NCBI GenBank assembly: GCA_027186245.1
Contig: CP114493.1
Location: 7,819,501-7,883,500, forward strand
Source of the DNA: Coriaria nepalensis
Taxonomy: Eukaryota; Streptophyta; Magnoliopsida; Cucurbitales; Coriariaceae
Length of the DNA: 64,000 nucleotides
Direction of reading: 5' to 3'
Shown here: positions 23,230-35,100 of the stretch, piece by piece
Layout of the letters: the number at the start of each line of letters is the position of its first letter
Numbering within the stretch: position 1 is the stretch's first letter
The notes under the pieces: model-generated
Told to the model about the DNA's origin: nothing
The model's database searches: none
What the model saw: the letters and a program-made list of their open reading frames with translations, nothing else
Position numbers and translations under genes: made by a program

Positions 23230-23968
23230 ATAGTACATGCTTCCAATTCCTGTTCATGAGATTATTGTGCATTCAAGGATTCTCATGGATATGATAGTCG
23301 AACCTTCATTATGAAAATCGAACATGTTGACTTATCCGAGTATCTTCTTCTTTCCCAAGGCTCTGTAATCTTGAAGATCTGAGAAAACCGGTTAAGAGAT
23401 AAGGTTGAGAAATGGAATGGGAGCTATGGTGATTATGTGATAAGCCGAAAGTGAGGTTTATATATATGGTAGTGCCCTCTCTTGCTTACATGTTTCCCAG
23501 AATGGAAGCTAGCTACCTCCTTGATCCTTCATAAGCTGCCTAATGGAATCTAGTTAGGTTCACGTTGAAGCTGTAATAAATTTTATAAATTTCTGGTCTT
23601 TATGTTCTTGATCTGATCGCCTTATGTCTGTCAAGAAAGACTATTATATATTTTCGCATATATATATATATATATATATTTATTTCTTAAAGATGACTTT
23701 ATAAATTATCTTCCTGCCTTACCAATCATCAAGAGTAACACACTTGCAATTTGATGCGACTGTTAAAGATAATAAATATTGAATTATACAAATAATATAT
23801 AGAAAATAAATGACGATTGTATTTGCTTACCAATCAGTCGTAAAGATGTTAAAAAACTGTACACGCTAGCTAGCTAAGACGCTTTCTTTTACCTTTAGAA
23901 CCAGAAAACTGAAACGCTCTTTCCCGCCACTTTCCTGTCGCGCAAGAAAAGAAAGCAAGGGGGAAAGA
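23230..23968. other. bHLH 3' region and intergenic DNA
   Basis: The first 350 bases are probably the bHLH 3' UTR. A TA run lies at about 23656-23681. No gene recognised. The last 60 bases precede the PPR pseudogene start codon. Confidence 0.4.
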
Positions 23969-25165
23969 ATGTCCAGTGCCTCTAACTACTACTGCGCGTT
24001 ACTGAAAAGCTGCTGCGAAGCTCGAAACCAAGTTCAGGCGAAGAAGCTCCATTGCTGCATCCTCAAAACCTTAACAGACCCAGAAACATTTCTGTCCAAT
24101 AATCTCATCATCACTTACGGAAAACTCGTAACTCATGCACGCCATGTGTTTGAAAAAATATCTTAACCAAATCCTTTCTCTTGGAACATCATCCTCTCTG
24201 GGTACTCTAAATCGGGTCGCCTTTCAGAGATGCAAGAGGTCTTTGATTCCCTGCCAAGTCATGATTCCGTCTCCTGGAATTCTCTTCTTTCTGGGTATGC
24301 TAGTCATCGATTCCGGTTTGAGTCTTTAAAGTCTTTAAAGGTTTATAATTTGATGTTAATGAATGGACCCATTAATCTGAGTAAGATTACCTATTCTACT
24401 ATGCTGATTCTTTCATCCAATCTTGGATGTATTGATTTGGGTAGGCAGATTCATGGGCATATGGTACAATTCGGTTAGGTTTCTTATGTATTTGTTGGAA
24501 GTCCTTTGATAGATATGTGCTCAAAAGCAGGTTTAATTTACGATGCGAAAATGATTTTTTATGAGATACCTGATAGGAATTTGATTATGTATAATACCAT
24601 GATTACAGGCTTTTTAAGATGTGGATTGATCAAAGTCTGAGAATATATTTAAAAGTATGCCAGAAAGAGATTCAATTTCATGGACAACTGTTATAACTGG
24701 ACTTTCTCAAAACAGTTTGAGCAAAGAAGCCATAGGTAAGTTTGAGCTAAGAAGCCATAGCAAAGAGATGAGGTTTGAAGGTTTGAGTATGGATCGATAT
24801 ACTTTTGGTAGTGTATTGACTGCTTGTGGTTATCTTAGAGCTGCAGAAGAAGGAAAGCAAATACACGCGTATATTATTCTAACCAATTTTAAGGATACTA
24901 TTTTTGATGGAAGTGCTCTTGTAGATATGCATTGCAAGTGTGGAAACATAAAATCTTCCAAAACGGTTTTCAAGAAAATGACCCGGAGAAACGTAGTTTC
25001 ATGGACTGCAATGGTAGTGGGTTATGGCCAAAATGGTTATAGTGAAGAAGTTGTCAGGGTTTTTCATGATATGCAGAGAAAAGGGATCAAGCCTGATGAT
25101 TTTACTTTGGGGAGCGTAATTAGCTCTTGTGCTAATATTGCTAGCTTAGAAGAAGGGGTCCAATA
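23969..25165 (+). pseudogene. Broken PPR gene (PLS class, At1g68930-like)
   Basis: Starts MSSASNYYCALLKSC and continues through PLS-type pentatricopeptide repeats with phrases such as DSVSWNSLLSGYA, RNVVSWTAMVVGYGQNG and GIKPDDFTLGSVISSCAN. The close relative, as remembered, is a DYW-subclass RNA-editing factor of about 740 residues. Visible lesions: TAA at 24164-24166 where the family has Gln (EKIS*PNPFSWN), TAG at 24476-24478, and a one-base frameshift near 24635 (frames before and after differ). Similarity ends abruptly near 25165. About half the protein, with the E and DYW domains, is missing, and LTR-like DNA follows. An intact paralog may exist elsewhere. Confidence 0.85.
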
Positions 25166-25429
25166 TAATCGCCCTAAGCTGCTACTTGTTCGGTAGATTG
25201 ATTGCATAGAGTTAATTCTGCAAGTCATCATCCATGGCAATGGTAGCAAGGTATTAAGCACTCTTTTCTCTGATCATTTTGGCTGCTTAATTCTGCAATT
25301 CATCATGGGAAAAGAAATATAAGGGTCAACCATAAAGACATCGATGATCAAGCAAGTAAGTTGTTTTTTCTCCCCTCACATTCAGAAGTTTATTAGAATG
25401 CAGAGCCGAAAGTGAAGAGTCTCTAATGT

Positions 25430-25905
25430 TACAGACTGCATTACTTGATGAGAAAAAGTGGAGGAGGCTTCATAGAAGAGTTTAGAAACTTCTAGACCTA
25501 TCTAGTATTCTTTATGGTTTTCTATACATTTGTAGAATTCTCTAGAATCTTATATATTCTTCTAGTCTCTTGTAGAATAGTAGATATTTGTATGAAATTC
25601 TCTAGAAGATAGATTGTAGTCGTTAGATCGATTTGATCTTGATCATCTATTTCAAGATGGGAGTCTATTTAAAGAGAAGTCCTCCTCATTTGTAATTTAT
25701 CCTAAAATATTAGCATTTTAGTAATACACAAAGTTTTCTTTTCTCTCAAGCTTTCTCCAAGTATTATCTCTAGCTCAAGTGTTCTTCCAAGTCTTCAAGC
25801 AAACCTCCTGACAAAGTTCAGTTAGGTTGACTTAGTTACTCAGAGGTATATCAAGTGCTGCACGGAGTGTCTAAATTTTGAGTGAAACTTTCCGCACGTG
25901 ATACT
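25430..25905 (+). mobile_element. Probable copia-type LTR (solo or truncated)
   Basis: The segment has LTR architecture: a TGTTACAG start near 25429, repeated TTCTAGA-like motifs, TATTTAAAG promoter-like box near 25670, a CT-rich tract (25735-25800), and an end rich in motifs typical of copia U5 (GTGCTGCACGGAGTGTCTAA). No PBS or coding region follows. It sits right where the PPR pseudogene loses its 3' half, so its insertion or related deletion may have removed it. Confidence 0.45.
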
Positions 25906-26252
25906 AAGCAGTATAAGAATTACATTATTGGGAAAAAGAAAAGAGAAAGAGAAGAAAAGGGCAATACCATATGTGCCGAAAAAACCACTTTACCAGAAAA
26001 ATCTCTTATACAACTGTTATACACGTGACAGTGTAACAAGCCGATGTGAGTTTAGTGGACCCCAAGGCATAAGAATATGAAGAACACTTGTGAACAAACT
26101 TCAATTATATATCTTCTGATTTCTCAGTGGATGTCCTCTTGAGTTTACCTTGGTTCTGCATCTTATCCACAGTCAAAGAAGATAAAATTATAACATTATT
26201 TCTAGTGAAGAAAAAGAGCTTCATGGGATAAAGAAGACAAGAAACAGTTTAC

Positions 26253-27887
26253 CTGTAGCAGGGTACAGATCTCAACTACTTCAGCAAGAGGCGTTCTATA
26301 CCCAAAATTCCTCCCGTAAAACTGGTAAGCAATCCCACTCTTCCCTTTTCCAAACTATAAACAGTCCACCTTTAATCTCACCTTCCCCTATGAAGTTTTG
26401 CTTAATCCCCATGGCTTTTGCACGCTTATAATTTGCAATAGCTCGAGGGTTAAAAACAAACCCAGATAGAAACTTATCCTTAAATAGTTTCCCTCCACCC
26501 ATTGCTTTCAAGAATTCCAAATTCCTATCATGTATTACAACACCGCCCCAATACCTTGGCCAGAAGTCTTTCACCTCTGATTCTATATGCTCATGAATAA
26601 CTACAAATAGTTGAACTCCTAGTGCATCAAATATCGGCTTTTTTGCATATAGTTGGTGAGCTTCAGCTCTACACATTATGCACCTGTTTTCATAAAGCAA
26701 AAGATTTAGATGAAGAACACTTCTTTTGGACCCACTTGTACTTTTCAAAGAAAAAAGAGTAAACTAGACTTACCACCCCTGAACATAAAACTACTAGACT
26801 TAGTCCCCTCACGTTTTAAAAACTAGACATACACAATTTGAACTTTTTGAAAACCATATATAAATTCTGATCTCATTATTTTCTTAATCAAATGGTGACT
26901 TGGCATGCTGTCTAGTCATGGCATGTTAGCATAATAGTATATAAAACACCATCATTCGTAGGATACATAAACTCGGCCAAAAGAAAAAAGGATACATAAA
27001 ACTTACCCAGGTCATCTGATACAGAGGATTACAGCCGGTTTATGTTGCCATAATTCTGAAGCTTTCATAGGAGGTGTCTTAGTTTTCACCAACCGTTCCA
27101 TACCGATCCTAAACTCAGGAGTTAGTTTCTGGATCAAAATATTCTCTATAGCAGAATAAGAGGAAACCTGTTCAATATCAGGCGGAGATTGAACACACCA
27201 ACATGCTCTAGGCTCGCCCGGTTGGGCCGCAACTATCCCTTTGAATACATATCCATCATCAAGGTTCAAATTACTAACAGATTTTTCAAGTGATTTCCCA
27301 TAGTTTGTATTACTTCCCGTGCTCTGCATCTTTCTAGAGTTGATAGATAGACCACTCCTGTCATTGTTACTACTAATTCGAGAAGGTGGGTCTGGTTTTT
27401 TCCTTGCAGTGATATTATGTAGCATGGGAGATTGATCTTCACATGAACTGGTTCTGTCTGTGAAGCGGGCGATATGGCGCCTCTTCATACGGAATTGGGA
27501 AGCTAAATCTTCAGTGCTTGAGTTGAGAAGTCCAGGTAAACATTTGCCTGATAACTCAAGTTTGTCTCCGTATTGCATCAGAGCTCAGTCGTGCAAGTAT
27601 GATCTGATTTCCTGCACTTCCTTAAAAATAAAAAATTAAATAATAAATAAATAAATAAAATAAAAAAATTCTTGAGACAGATAGGTTATGATGTTTGTTG
27701 AGGTGTTAACTAGGAATAAACAAGGACAGACAAACCTTTTGCTGTTGGGTCATGTTCATAGCATTCATGTCATCTGATTTCATAACCTTCAAGGTTGGGA
27801 CATCATCCCAGCCTTCTTCAACAACTTTGGAAGAAGTCCTTTCAGAACTCCATTTCCGACAAAATCCTCGATGGAAAAAGAGGCCAT
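26253..27887 (-). pseudogene. Broken peroxiredoxin-like 2 (AhpC/TSA-2) gene
   Basis: Exons 27736-27887, 27007-27611 and 26253-26683, possibly with a last short exon near 26108-26149. The C-terminal half is the PRXL2/AAED1 thioredoxin-like domain with the CIMC redox motif (CIMCRAEAHQLYAKKP). The N-terminal half carries KVMKSDDMNAMNMTQQQK. Four lesions were seen. (i) A one-base deletion near 27820 means the start frame (MASFSIEDFVGNGVLKGLLP) and the following WDDVPTLKVMKSDD lie in different frames. (ii) TGA at 27585-27587 replaces an expected Arg in YLHD*ALMQYGD. (iii) TGA at 27012-27014 replaces Arg in CIR*PGC. (iv) An extra base near 26350 shifts the C-terminus. Both stops are consistent with CGA-to-TGA CpG decay. 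Exon borders remain sharp, so loss is fairly recent. Confidence 0.85.
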
Positions 27888-29159
27888 CTAATATGGTTCC
27901 GATAACAGTTGATTCTTGTTGCTGATATTTGTCAATAAATGTTTAGACTATATAGTGTTAGTACTAGCCGTTCATGATGTAATAAGAAAGATGCCTACAT
28001 CTTGAAATATTGTGGTTCATTTTTTTGACAATGTCAAGGATGCAACCGTTCCCACACCCTCCCCCCTCTTTTTTTTTCCCCCTTTGCCGTATATGAATGG
28101 GAAAACTAATGTGACCAGGAAACAGTGGTAATCAATCTCACACCTACTAAATTGTCCATGACCCTAAAAAGAGTTGTATTTGTATGTGCATTATTTGTTT
28201 TCTTTTTGGAAATAATTTAGGGGTGCATGGACACAAAGCAAAGAACGAGTAACGTTTATGCACAAGGCCACTGAACAGAGGATTTGGATTGTCCAAACCG
28301 TACGAGTCCTGACTGATCTAGATTCGGTTGAAGACAAAGATACGAATCAATTAATTGTACAATAAAAGAACGTAATGCAAATATGGTGGATGCTAAAAAC
28401 AAGAAGATACAGACATTATATTGATTGATAGCAAAGCAAATGATATTTAGCCATAGGCCGTTCTGCAATTGCTGGCCGAAGCCTTGCCCCGATGATAGAT
28501 ATTAAAAACAGAAAGAAATGAGGAGAAAAATTAAATTATATAAAATTGTCATCTCAGTGGCTCGGCAATGGACAATTAGATATTTATTTATCTGTTTAGT
28601 ATGAAAAAATAATTTAAGCAAGAATCAAACAAATATTATGCGTAACAAAGTAGAGAAGAAAAAAAAAATTGATGCAGAGGCACAGATTAAACCATGTCAA
28701 TAACCAAGAACCCTTCGGTGCTTGCAGCCTTCTGAAATATTTTTGCCAGAATTTTCAGATCTTCTCTTTCAGGTTAATAAGTAAGATCCTCATTCCTCCT
28801 CAAATACATTATTCTCTTACACTACGAATGAATCAATCGAACAGCAGGGTCTTTCTGCATCTTCAACGGTTGGGCTAGCCGATATCCTCTAAACAGGGAT
28901 GGCAAACTTCTGACCGAGTTATCAATTAGTGTCATATATGTTTCAAGGCATCCCAGATTTAACATATGTATAATTACATAATTATCCAGCAGGAGGAGAC
29001 AGATCTCAGGCAGCCACAGGGAACTGAATTTGTTCTTGGGGGATCAAACTTTTTTCGCCGTAATCTCATTTATCCCTCAGCCACGATCTCAATCTACCAT
29101 TTTTTTTAGGTAACATAAGTGAGAAGGTAATACTCTCAACTGATGCGTCTGAGTTTGAT
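27888..29159. other. Intergenic region and RpoTm 3' UTR
   Basis: No gene supported. The several hundred bases before 29159 probably contain the polymerase 3' UTR (transcribed on the minus strand). A pyrimidine-rich tract lies near 28055-28090. Open frames here show no family features. Confidence 0.45.
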
Positions 29160-32100
29160 CTAATTGAAGAAATAGGGAGATTGTAGAACATCTTTCAGAT
29201 CAAAGTCTCCCCGATCGGGTAGAGGAGGAAATTCTAAATTGGGAAATGAAGTCTCAAAGCTCTCCAACAACTGTAAACCCGATCAAATCATCACTGAATT
29301 TTCTTCTTGAGAATACCATATTCCAAATAGTTTAGGAAAGAAAATTCATCGGTTGAAATAGCAGGGATCTTATACTTACATTCTCAAGGATCGGCGCATC
29401 GTAAAGTTCAACAAACTTTTCTCGTAATATTCTGTTGATTTCATCAACATCACATGCATGCGTCCAATATGAATCGTGGACTCCTGTAATTGAGAAAATA
29501 GATAAAAAGTATGATACTATTTCTAAAAATGCAATAGTAGATGTGTGGGCCTGGCTGTCAATAAAAAATGGTAGGAGAAAAGAAAAGATGATAAAACAAA
29601 TATGAACCTGCAAAGTTTAAGCCTGCCCTTTTACAGGCAACAGCAGTCATCATCATATGGGAACCATCGAGTGAGTGAACAAAATTTGGTGGGAATGCGG
29701 TCCTTTGCCTTTTAACCATGACCTATACCCAAAAAAAAAACACAGTTTTTAGAAAAATTACTTGTCAGATGGGTCATGATTAAGACAAATAGTTTAATTC
29801 CATGACAATATTGAACATCACACTATGTTAGACCACCGGTTATTCATATTTATATTAGGAGAAATAAAGCCTAGCATAATATAGTTATCATTAGTATTAG
29901 TCTTACTATTAGTATTATTATTATGAGGGGTATTTCGGTAATTGGTTGTAGTAGAATAATAAGCGGTTGAAGGGTTACGGTTAGGTATTGAGAAAATTGA
30001 AGAGTAAGGACTCTTAGGGAGAGACGGCCTACCTCTCGAATCGTAGGCCAACCTATTTTAGTTTGATTATTCGATTATCAAAGAATAAAGTTTTGCCCTA
30101 TTCGTATTTATCTAGACCGGGTCCTATCAAATTGGTATCAGAGTACTCGATCATCGATGGCTGCGAAGAAGGTAGAGGCACTCGAGGAGAAATTGGAGAG
30201 TGAAGTGATGGTGATCAAAACATCGATCGAAGAACGCTTCACGACAGTACAACAGCAGTTTGCGTAGCAGAATTCGTCGTCGGAAGCCATACTGGGAAAA
30301 CTAACGGAGCTGTAGTTTTGGTCACCATCGAACCCTGACCAACTTGTGGGTGGTCATGGTCGGGCAGCAGGGGATACTGCCGAAGAAGGAAGCCACAATG
30401 GCGGCGAGCAGGCTGCAAGGGGGAAACAAGCGGTGGACGGTGCAGCCTAGGTGCGGGCGTCGACGGCTATGTTAGGGAAGAGTTTAGCGGCGAATTGGGG
30501 GAACGTTCCAAAACGGCAGCGCCGCCGTGGGGTGACAGGAACTGCCGCGAGTGGTGAGGTAAGGACGCCATGGGTTGATTTTAGGGTTCCGGCGGAACCC
30601 CATGGGCGGGCCAAGGGCAGTACGCGGGCACACCGGGCAGAATGGGTGTTGATCCACTGATTCGCAAATTGAAGATGCCTATCTTCAAAGGTGAGGATGT
30701 GGTGGCATGGGTTTATAGGGTGGAAAGGTACTTTGAGGTTAATGGATGGCATGGGTTTATAGGGTGGAAAGGTACTTTGAGGTTAATGGATTATCGGAAG
30801 GGGAAAAACTGCAGGCAGCCGGGCTATGTTTGGAGGGGCCGGCGTTGTCATTTCAATGGTGTGGGCACCGCTGACCCATGGGGTCATGGACGGATTTTAA
30901 ACAAAGGGTGATGGTAAGGTTTCAGACTTCTCAAGATGGAGACTTATATGAACAGTTCTTGGCGAGTCGCCAAGAGGGGACAATGTGGGAATACCGAGAG
31001 AAGTTCGAGTTGCTTTTTGGGCCATTAACGGGCATCCCTTCGGAAATCTTGGAGGGAAATTTTTTAAAGGGGTTGAAGCCGGAAATTCAGACAACATTGA
31101 GGTTATTACGGCCCAAGGGACTAGAGGAGTATATGGACTTCGCCGTACAAGTGGAGGAGAAGAAAAATGCAAAAAAACAGCAGAGGAGCAGCCATGACAG
31201 TTTTGTTCATAAAGGCTATTTCGGGACTCATAGCTCTCGGACGCAAACTGTCATTGTCGGTAAGGAGGCTCTGGGAGAGAGGAGAGCCAAGTACCGTCCG
31301 GAAGGGAATTTCAAAAGACTATCGGAGACAGAGATCGCGAACAAACGAGCGAATGAGTTGTGCTTTCGTTGTGACGAGAAATTTTCGCCGGGGCATCGTT
31401 GTAAGGAGAGGAAACTCCAAGTGTTAATGGTTGATGATGAGGAGGAGGAGGAGATGGTAGAAACAGATGATGAGGGAGAGGAGAATCAAATGAATCACCA
31501 CCTAGATTTAGTTGAAGTGTCGCTTAATTTGGTAGTCGGATTTACACCCTACCACACCATGAAGTTGAAAGGGGAAATTCAAGGGCAGAGTGTAACGGTT
31601 CTTATCAATAGTGTTGTTACCCACAATTTCATCTCTAACCGGGTGATTACGGAAGTGGGACTAGAAGTGGCGAATACGAGCAGCCACGGGGTAACCTTGG
31701 GAACGGGTACTACGACACGAAACGTGGGATCCTGCAAAAACCTACGGTTGACGATGCAAGGGTTGGAGGTAATTGACGACTTCTTGTCCTTGGATTTGGG
31801 CAGTTCGGATGTGATCTTGGGAATGAAATGGTTGAGCTCAATGGGTGAAATGACAGTGAACTGGAAACTATTGAGGATGCGGTTTCAGAGTAAAGGGGAA
31901 ACCGTGAGACTAGAAGGAGATCCGAGTTTGTGTAAGACTCTAGTGGGCTTGAAAACGATACTACAGACTATCGAGTGTGAAGGACAAGGGTTCCTGATCG
32001 AAGTAAATCTACAAATGGGTAAGGATTCGAAGGGGTGTCGCGCGGTGGAAGAGGCGGTGCGGGTAGTAGTGGACCGCTTTAGCGATGTATTCTATATGCC

Positions 32101-35100
32101 CGTAGGGCTACCCCCACAAAGGGACCACGAGCATGCTATAGTGTTGAAAGAGGGGATGTCGCCAATCAGCGTGCAGCCTTACCGATATCCGCAGGCACAG
32201 AAAGATGATATTGAGAGACTGGTGCAAGAAATGTTAGAACCTAGCATTATACAGCCTAGTACGAGTCCTTTCTCTAGTCTGATTTTGTTGGTCAAGAAGA
32301 AAGACGAAAGTTGGCGGTTTTGTGTGGATTACCGGGCTTTGAACAAAGGGACCGTACCGGATAAATTTCATATTCCGATCATCAACGAACTATTGGATGA
32401 GTTACACGGAGCTTGCGTGTTCACCAAATTAGATTTGAAGTCAGGATATCACCAAATCAAAATGCGGAGAGAAGATGCGGCTAAGACAGTTTTTCGAACC
32501 CACGCGGGGCATTATGAGTTCCTAGTGATGCATTTTGGGCTCACGAACGCCCCGACAACCTTTCAGTCGCTCATGAACAAGGTACTTCGGCCTTACTTGA
32601 GGAAGTTCGAGCTCGTCTTCTTTGACGACATCTTGATCTATAGCCGCTCGACCGAGAAGCATTTGGACCACTTGAAGGTCGTTTTAACAAAATTACAAGG
32701 TCATCAATTGTATGCGAATGAGAAGAAGTACACCTTCGGGCAGCCTAGTGTGGAATATTTGGGCCACATTGTTTCGGGTGAGGGGGTTTCGGCCGATCGG
32801 GCAAAGGTGGCTGCAATGCTAGATTGGCTAGTACCGAAGACATTGAAGGAATTGCGAGGCTTCTTAGGGTGGGTTGACCGGTTATTACCGCAAATTTCGT
32901 CAAGGGTTATGGCACGATTGCAGGGCCCTTAGCGGATCTACTCAAGAAAGATAACTTCTGTTGGGGCGAATTGGCGGCCAAAGCTTTCGACAAATTAAAG
33001 CAAGCAATGGCTAGTGTTCTGGTACTTGCTTTGCCGGACTTCACGACGACTTTTGTAGTAGAAACCGATGCATCAGGCTATGGGTTTGGGGCTGTCCTCA
33101 TGCAGAATCAGCGACCAAATGCATATTTCAGTCAGCTTTTGACGCCGCGAGCCCGTCGTAAGTTCGTCTATGAACGCGAGCTCATGGCCATTGTGTTTGC
33201 AGTGCAAAAGTGGAGGCCGTATTTGTTGGGTCGGCGATTTATCGTCCACACGGATCAGCGGAGCTTGAAGTATCTGTTGGAACAACATATGGTGGCGGAA
33301 GATCATCAATGTTGGCTGTCCAAACTGTTGGGCTACGATTTTGAAATACAGTACCGGCCAAGGTTGGAAAATCGAGCTGCGCATGCGTTGTCTAGGCGCG
33401 TAGATGGGCCCCAATTAGCGATTCACCCGGTATTTCACGTATCTCAACTCCGAAAAGCCATTGGTTCTCATGGGGCTTCTCCAACAATATCGCCTAACTT
33501 GACGGCCGATCTGGAAATGTTGTTGGAACCGGTTGAGCTATGTGGCGTTCGACAAGGGACGTCGGGGAGGAAAGATACATGGGAAGTCTTGATTAAGTGG
33601 AAGAATCTGCCGGTCCACGATGCAACATGGGAATCATACAAGTTCATCGCACAACAGTTTCCAGATTTCCACCTTGAGGACAAGGTGTCTCCTTGGGAGG
33701 GGAGTAATGTTAGACCACCAGTTATTCATACTTATATTAGGAGAAATAAAGCCTAGCATAACATAGTTATTATTAGTATTAGTCTTACTATTAGCATTAT
33801 TATTAGTATTATTATTATGAGGGGTATTTCAGTAATTGGTTGTAGTAGGATAATAAGCATTTGAAGGGTTAGGGTTAGGTATTGAGAAAATTGAAGAGTA
33901 AGGACTCTTAGGGAGAAACGGCCTACCTCTCGAATCGTAGGCCAACCTATGTTAGTTTGATTGTTTGATTATCGAAGAATAAAGTTTTGCCCTATTCGTA
34001 TTTATCTAGACTGGGTCCTATCACACTACTCCAAACAAAGAAACTTAATTCAATGCAATAATTCAACTAGCTTCAAACCATTTATCTAAATTAAGCTATG
34101 GACATGGTCTAACCCACTAGGAAGTTACCTTGTCAGTTTCTCGTTTTAGTGTTAGCACCTGTAGGGATGTTTTGATCTGCAACCAATACAGCAATTATTT
34201 AGAGATGAACATCTTTTCTATAAAATTAAAAAAAAAAAAAAGATTAAGGATGGTACTAAAAGTGGTTCCAGAGATTTTTAAGATCATTACAAGATGCCTT
34301 CCTAGTTGCCGGTAGGGTTGCACAACCGGAAGTCCAAGAGGAGTGGTCCACCGCACTGGCTGATTATCTGAAGCTATCACCTTCAAAATTCAAATAGCAT
34401 AAGAAATATAGGATGACATATAATTACTTCAGCCTGATAAACGGCTAGGGTGATGCATCTACAAGCAGATAATGTGGTCATGGCATTTCCTTCATAAAAT
34501 TGCCCAAATGTTTCACAAAGTACATGAAACACACCTTTGCACAATCACCAAGCCAGCTCATGATACTTCTTGCAGCTTCAAACATTTCTCCCAAGGCCGT
34601 CAAGGTAGTCTGCTCATGCAGTGAAACATAACAGTTCAGAACAAAAAGAAAGTCTTGAACAGGAAAAAGAAAAAGCACAAGTATAGTGATTTACAGGTGT
34701 ACAGATGCATAGCAACTTACTTTAGCTGCATAGCAAGAAGCAGCAAACAACTGTGAATCATCTGCAATAGATCCACGTTCTGTTAGTCTCCTCTTGATCT
34801 GATCACGTGCACCCACATAAGTGACACCGTAAACTGATGTCATCACTGTTTGTTTCACCAATTTTCGATCCACCTGAGAACCCCAGTTGTGCAAGGGACC
34901 CATCAGTTAAAAACTGGAAGAGGGGGGGTGGGGTGGACAACACTCTCACACGCACACTAATAAAAGAATCTTCTCCATTGGTTTAATAGTTCTGAGTAAC
35001 TTCTGACATTCTATTGATAAAGCTTCACAATTCCAATTTGAAAAAAATATAAAAGGACATATATGTGAACCTGATTAACTAAAATCTTGGCGTGCAAAGC

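Larger units (their letters stand above)
29821..34028 (+). mobile_element. Ty3/gypsy chromovirus, non-autonomous, inside an RpoTm intron
   Basis: Element 29826-34023 flanked by the 5-bp target duplication CACTA (29821-29825 and 34024-34028). LTRs: 29826-30129 (304 bp) and 33708-34023 (316 bp), both TG...CA. By eye they differ by about 15 substitutions, mostly transitions, plus one 12-base indel. An initiator tRNA-Met primer site is at 30133-30143 (TGGTATCAGAG) and a polypurine tract at 33695-33707. Order: gag, zinc knuckle ([14 protein letters not shown]), protease, reverse transcriptase, RNase H, chromodomain. Integrase is absent: the frame passes from the RNase H end (AAHALSRR) straight to [13 protein letters not shown] Reina-like clade is possible from LTR size but unproven. 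It lies antisense to the host gene. Confidence 0.93.

Noticed and set aside
33073..33683. Minus-strand frames inside the gypsy element
   Set aside because: Antisense shadows of the RNase H and chromodomain coding region.
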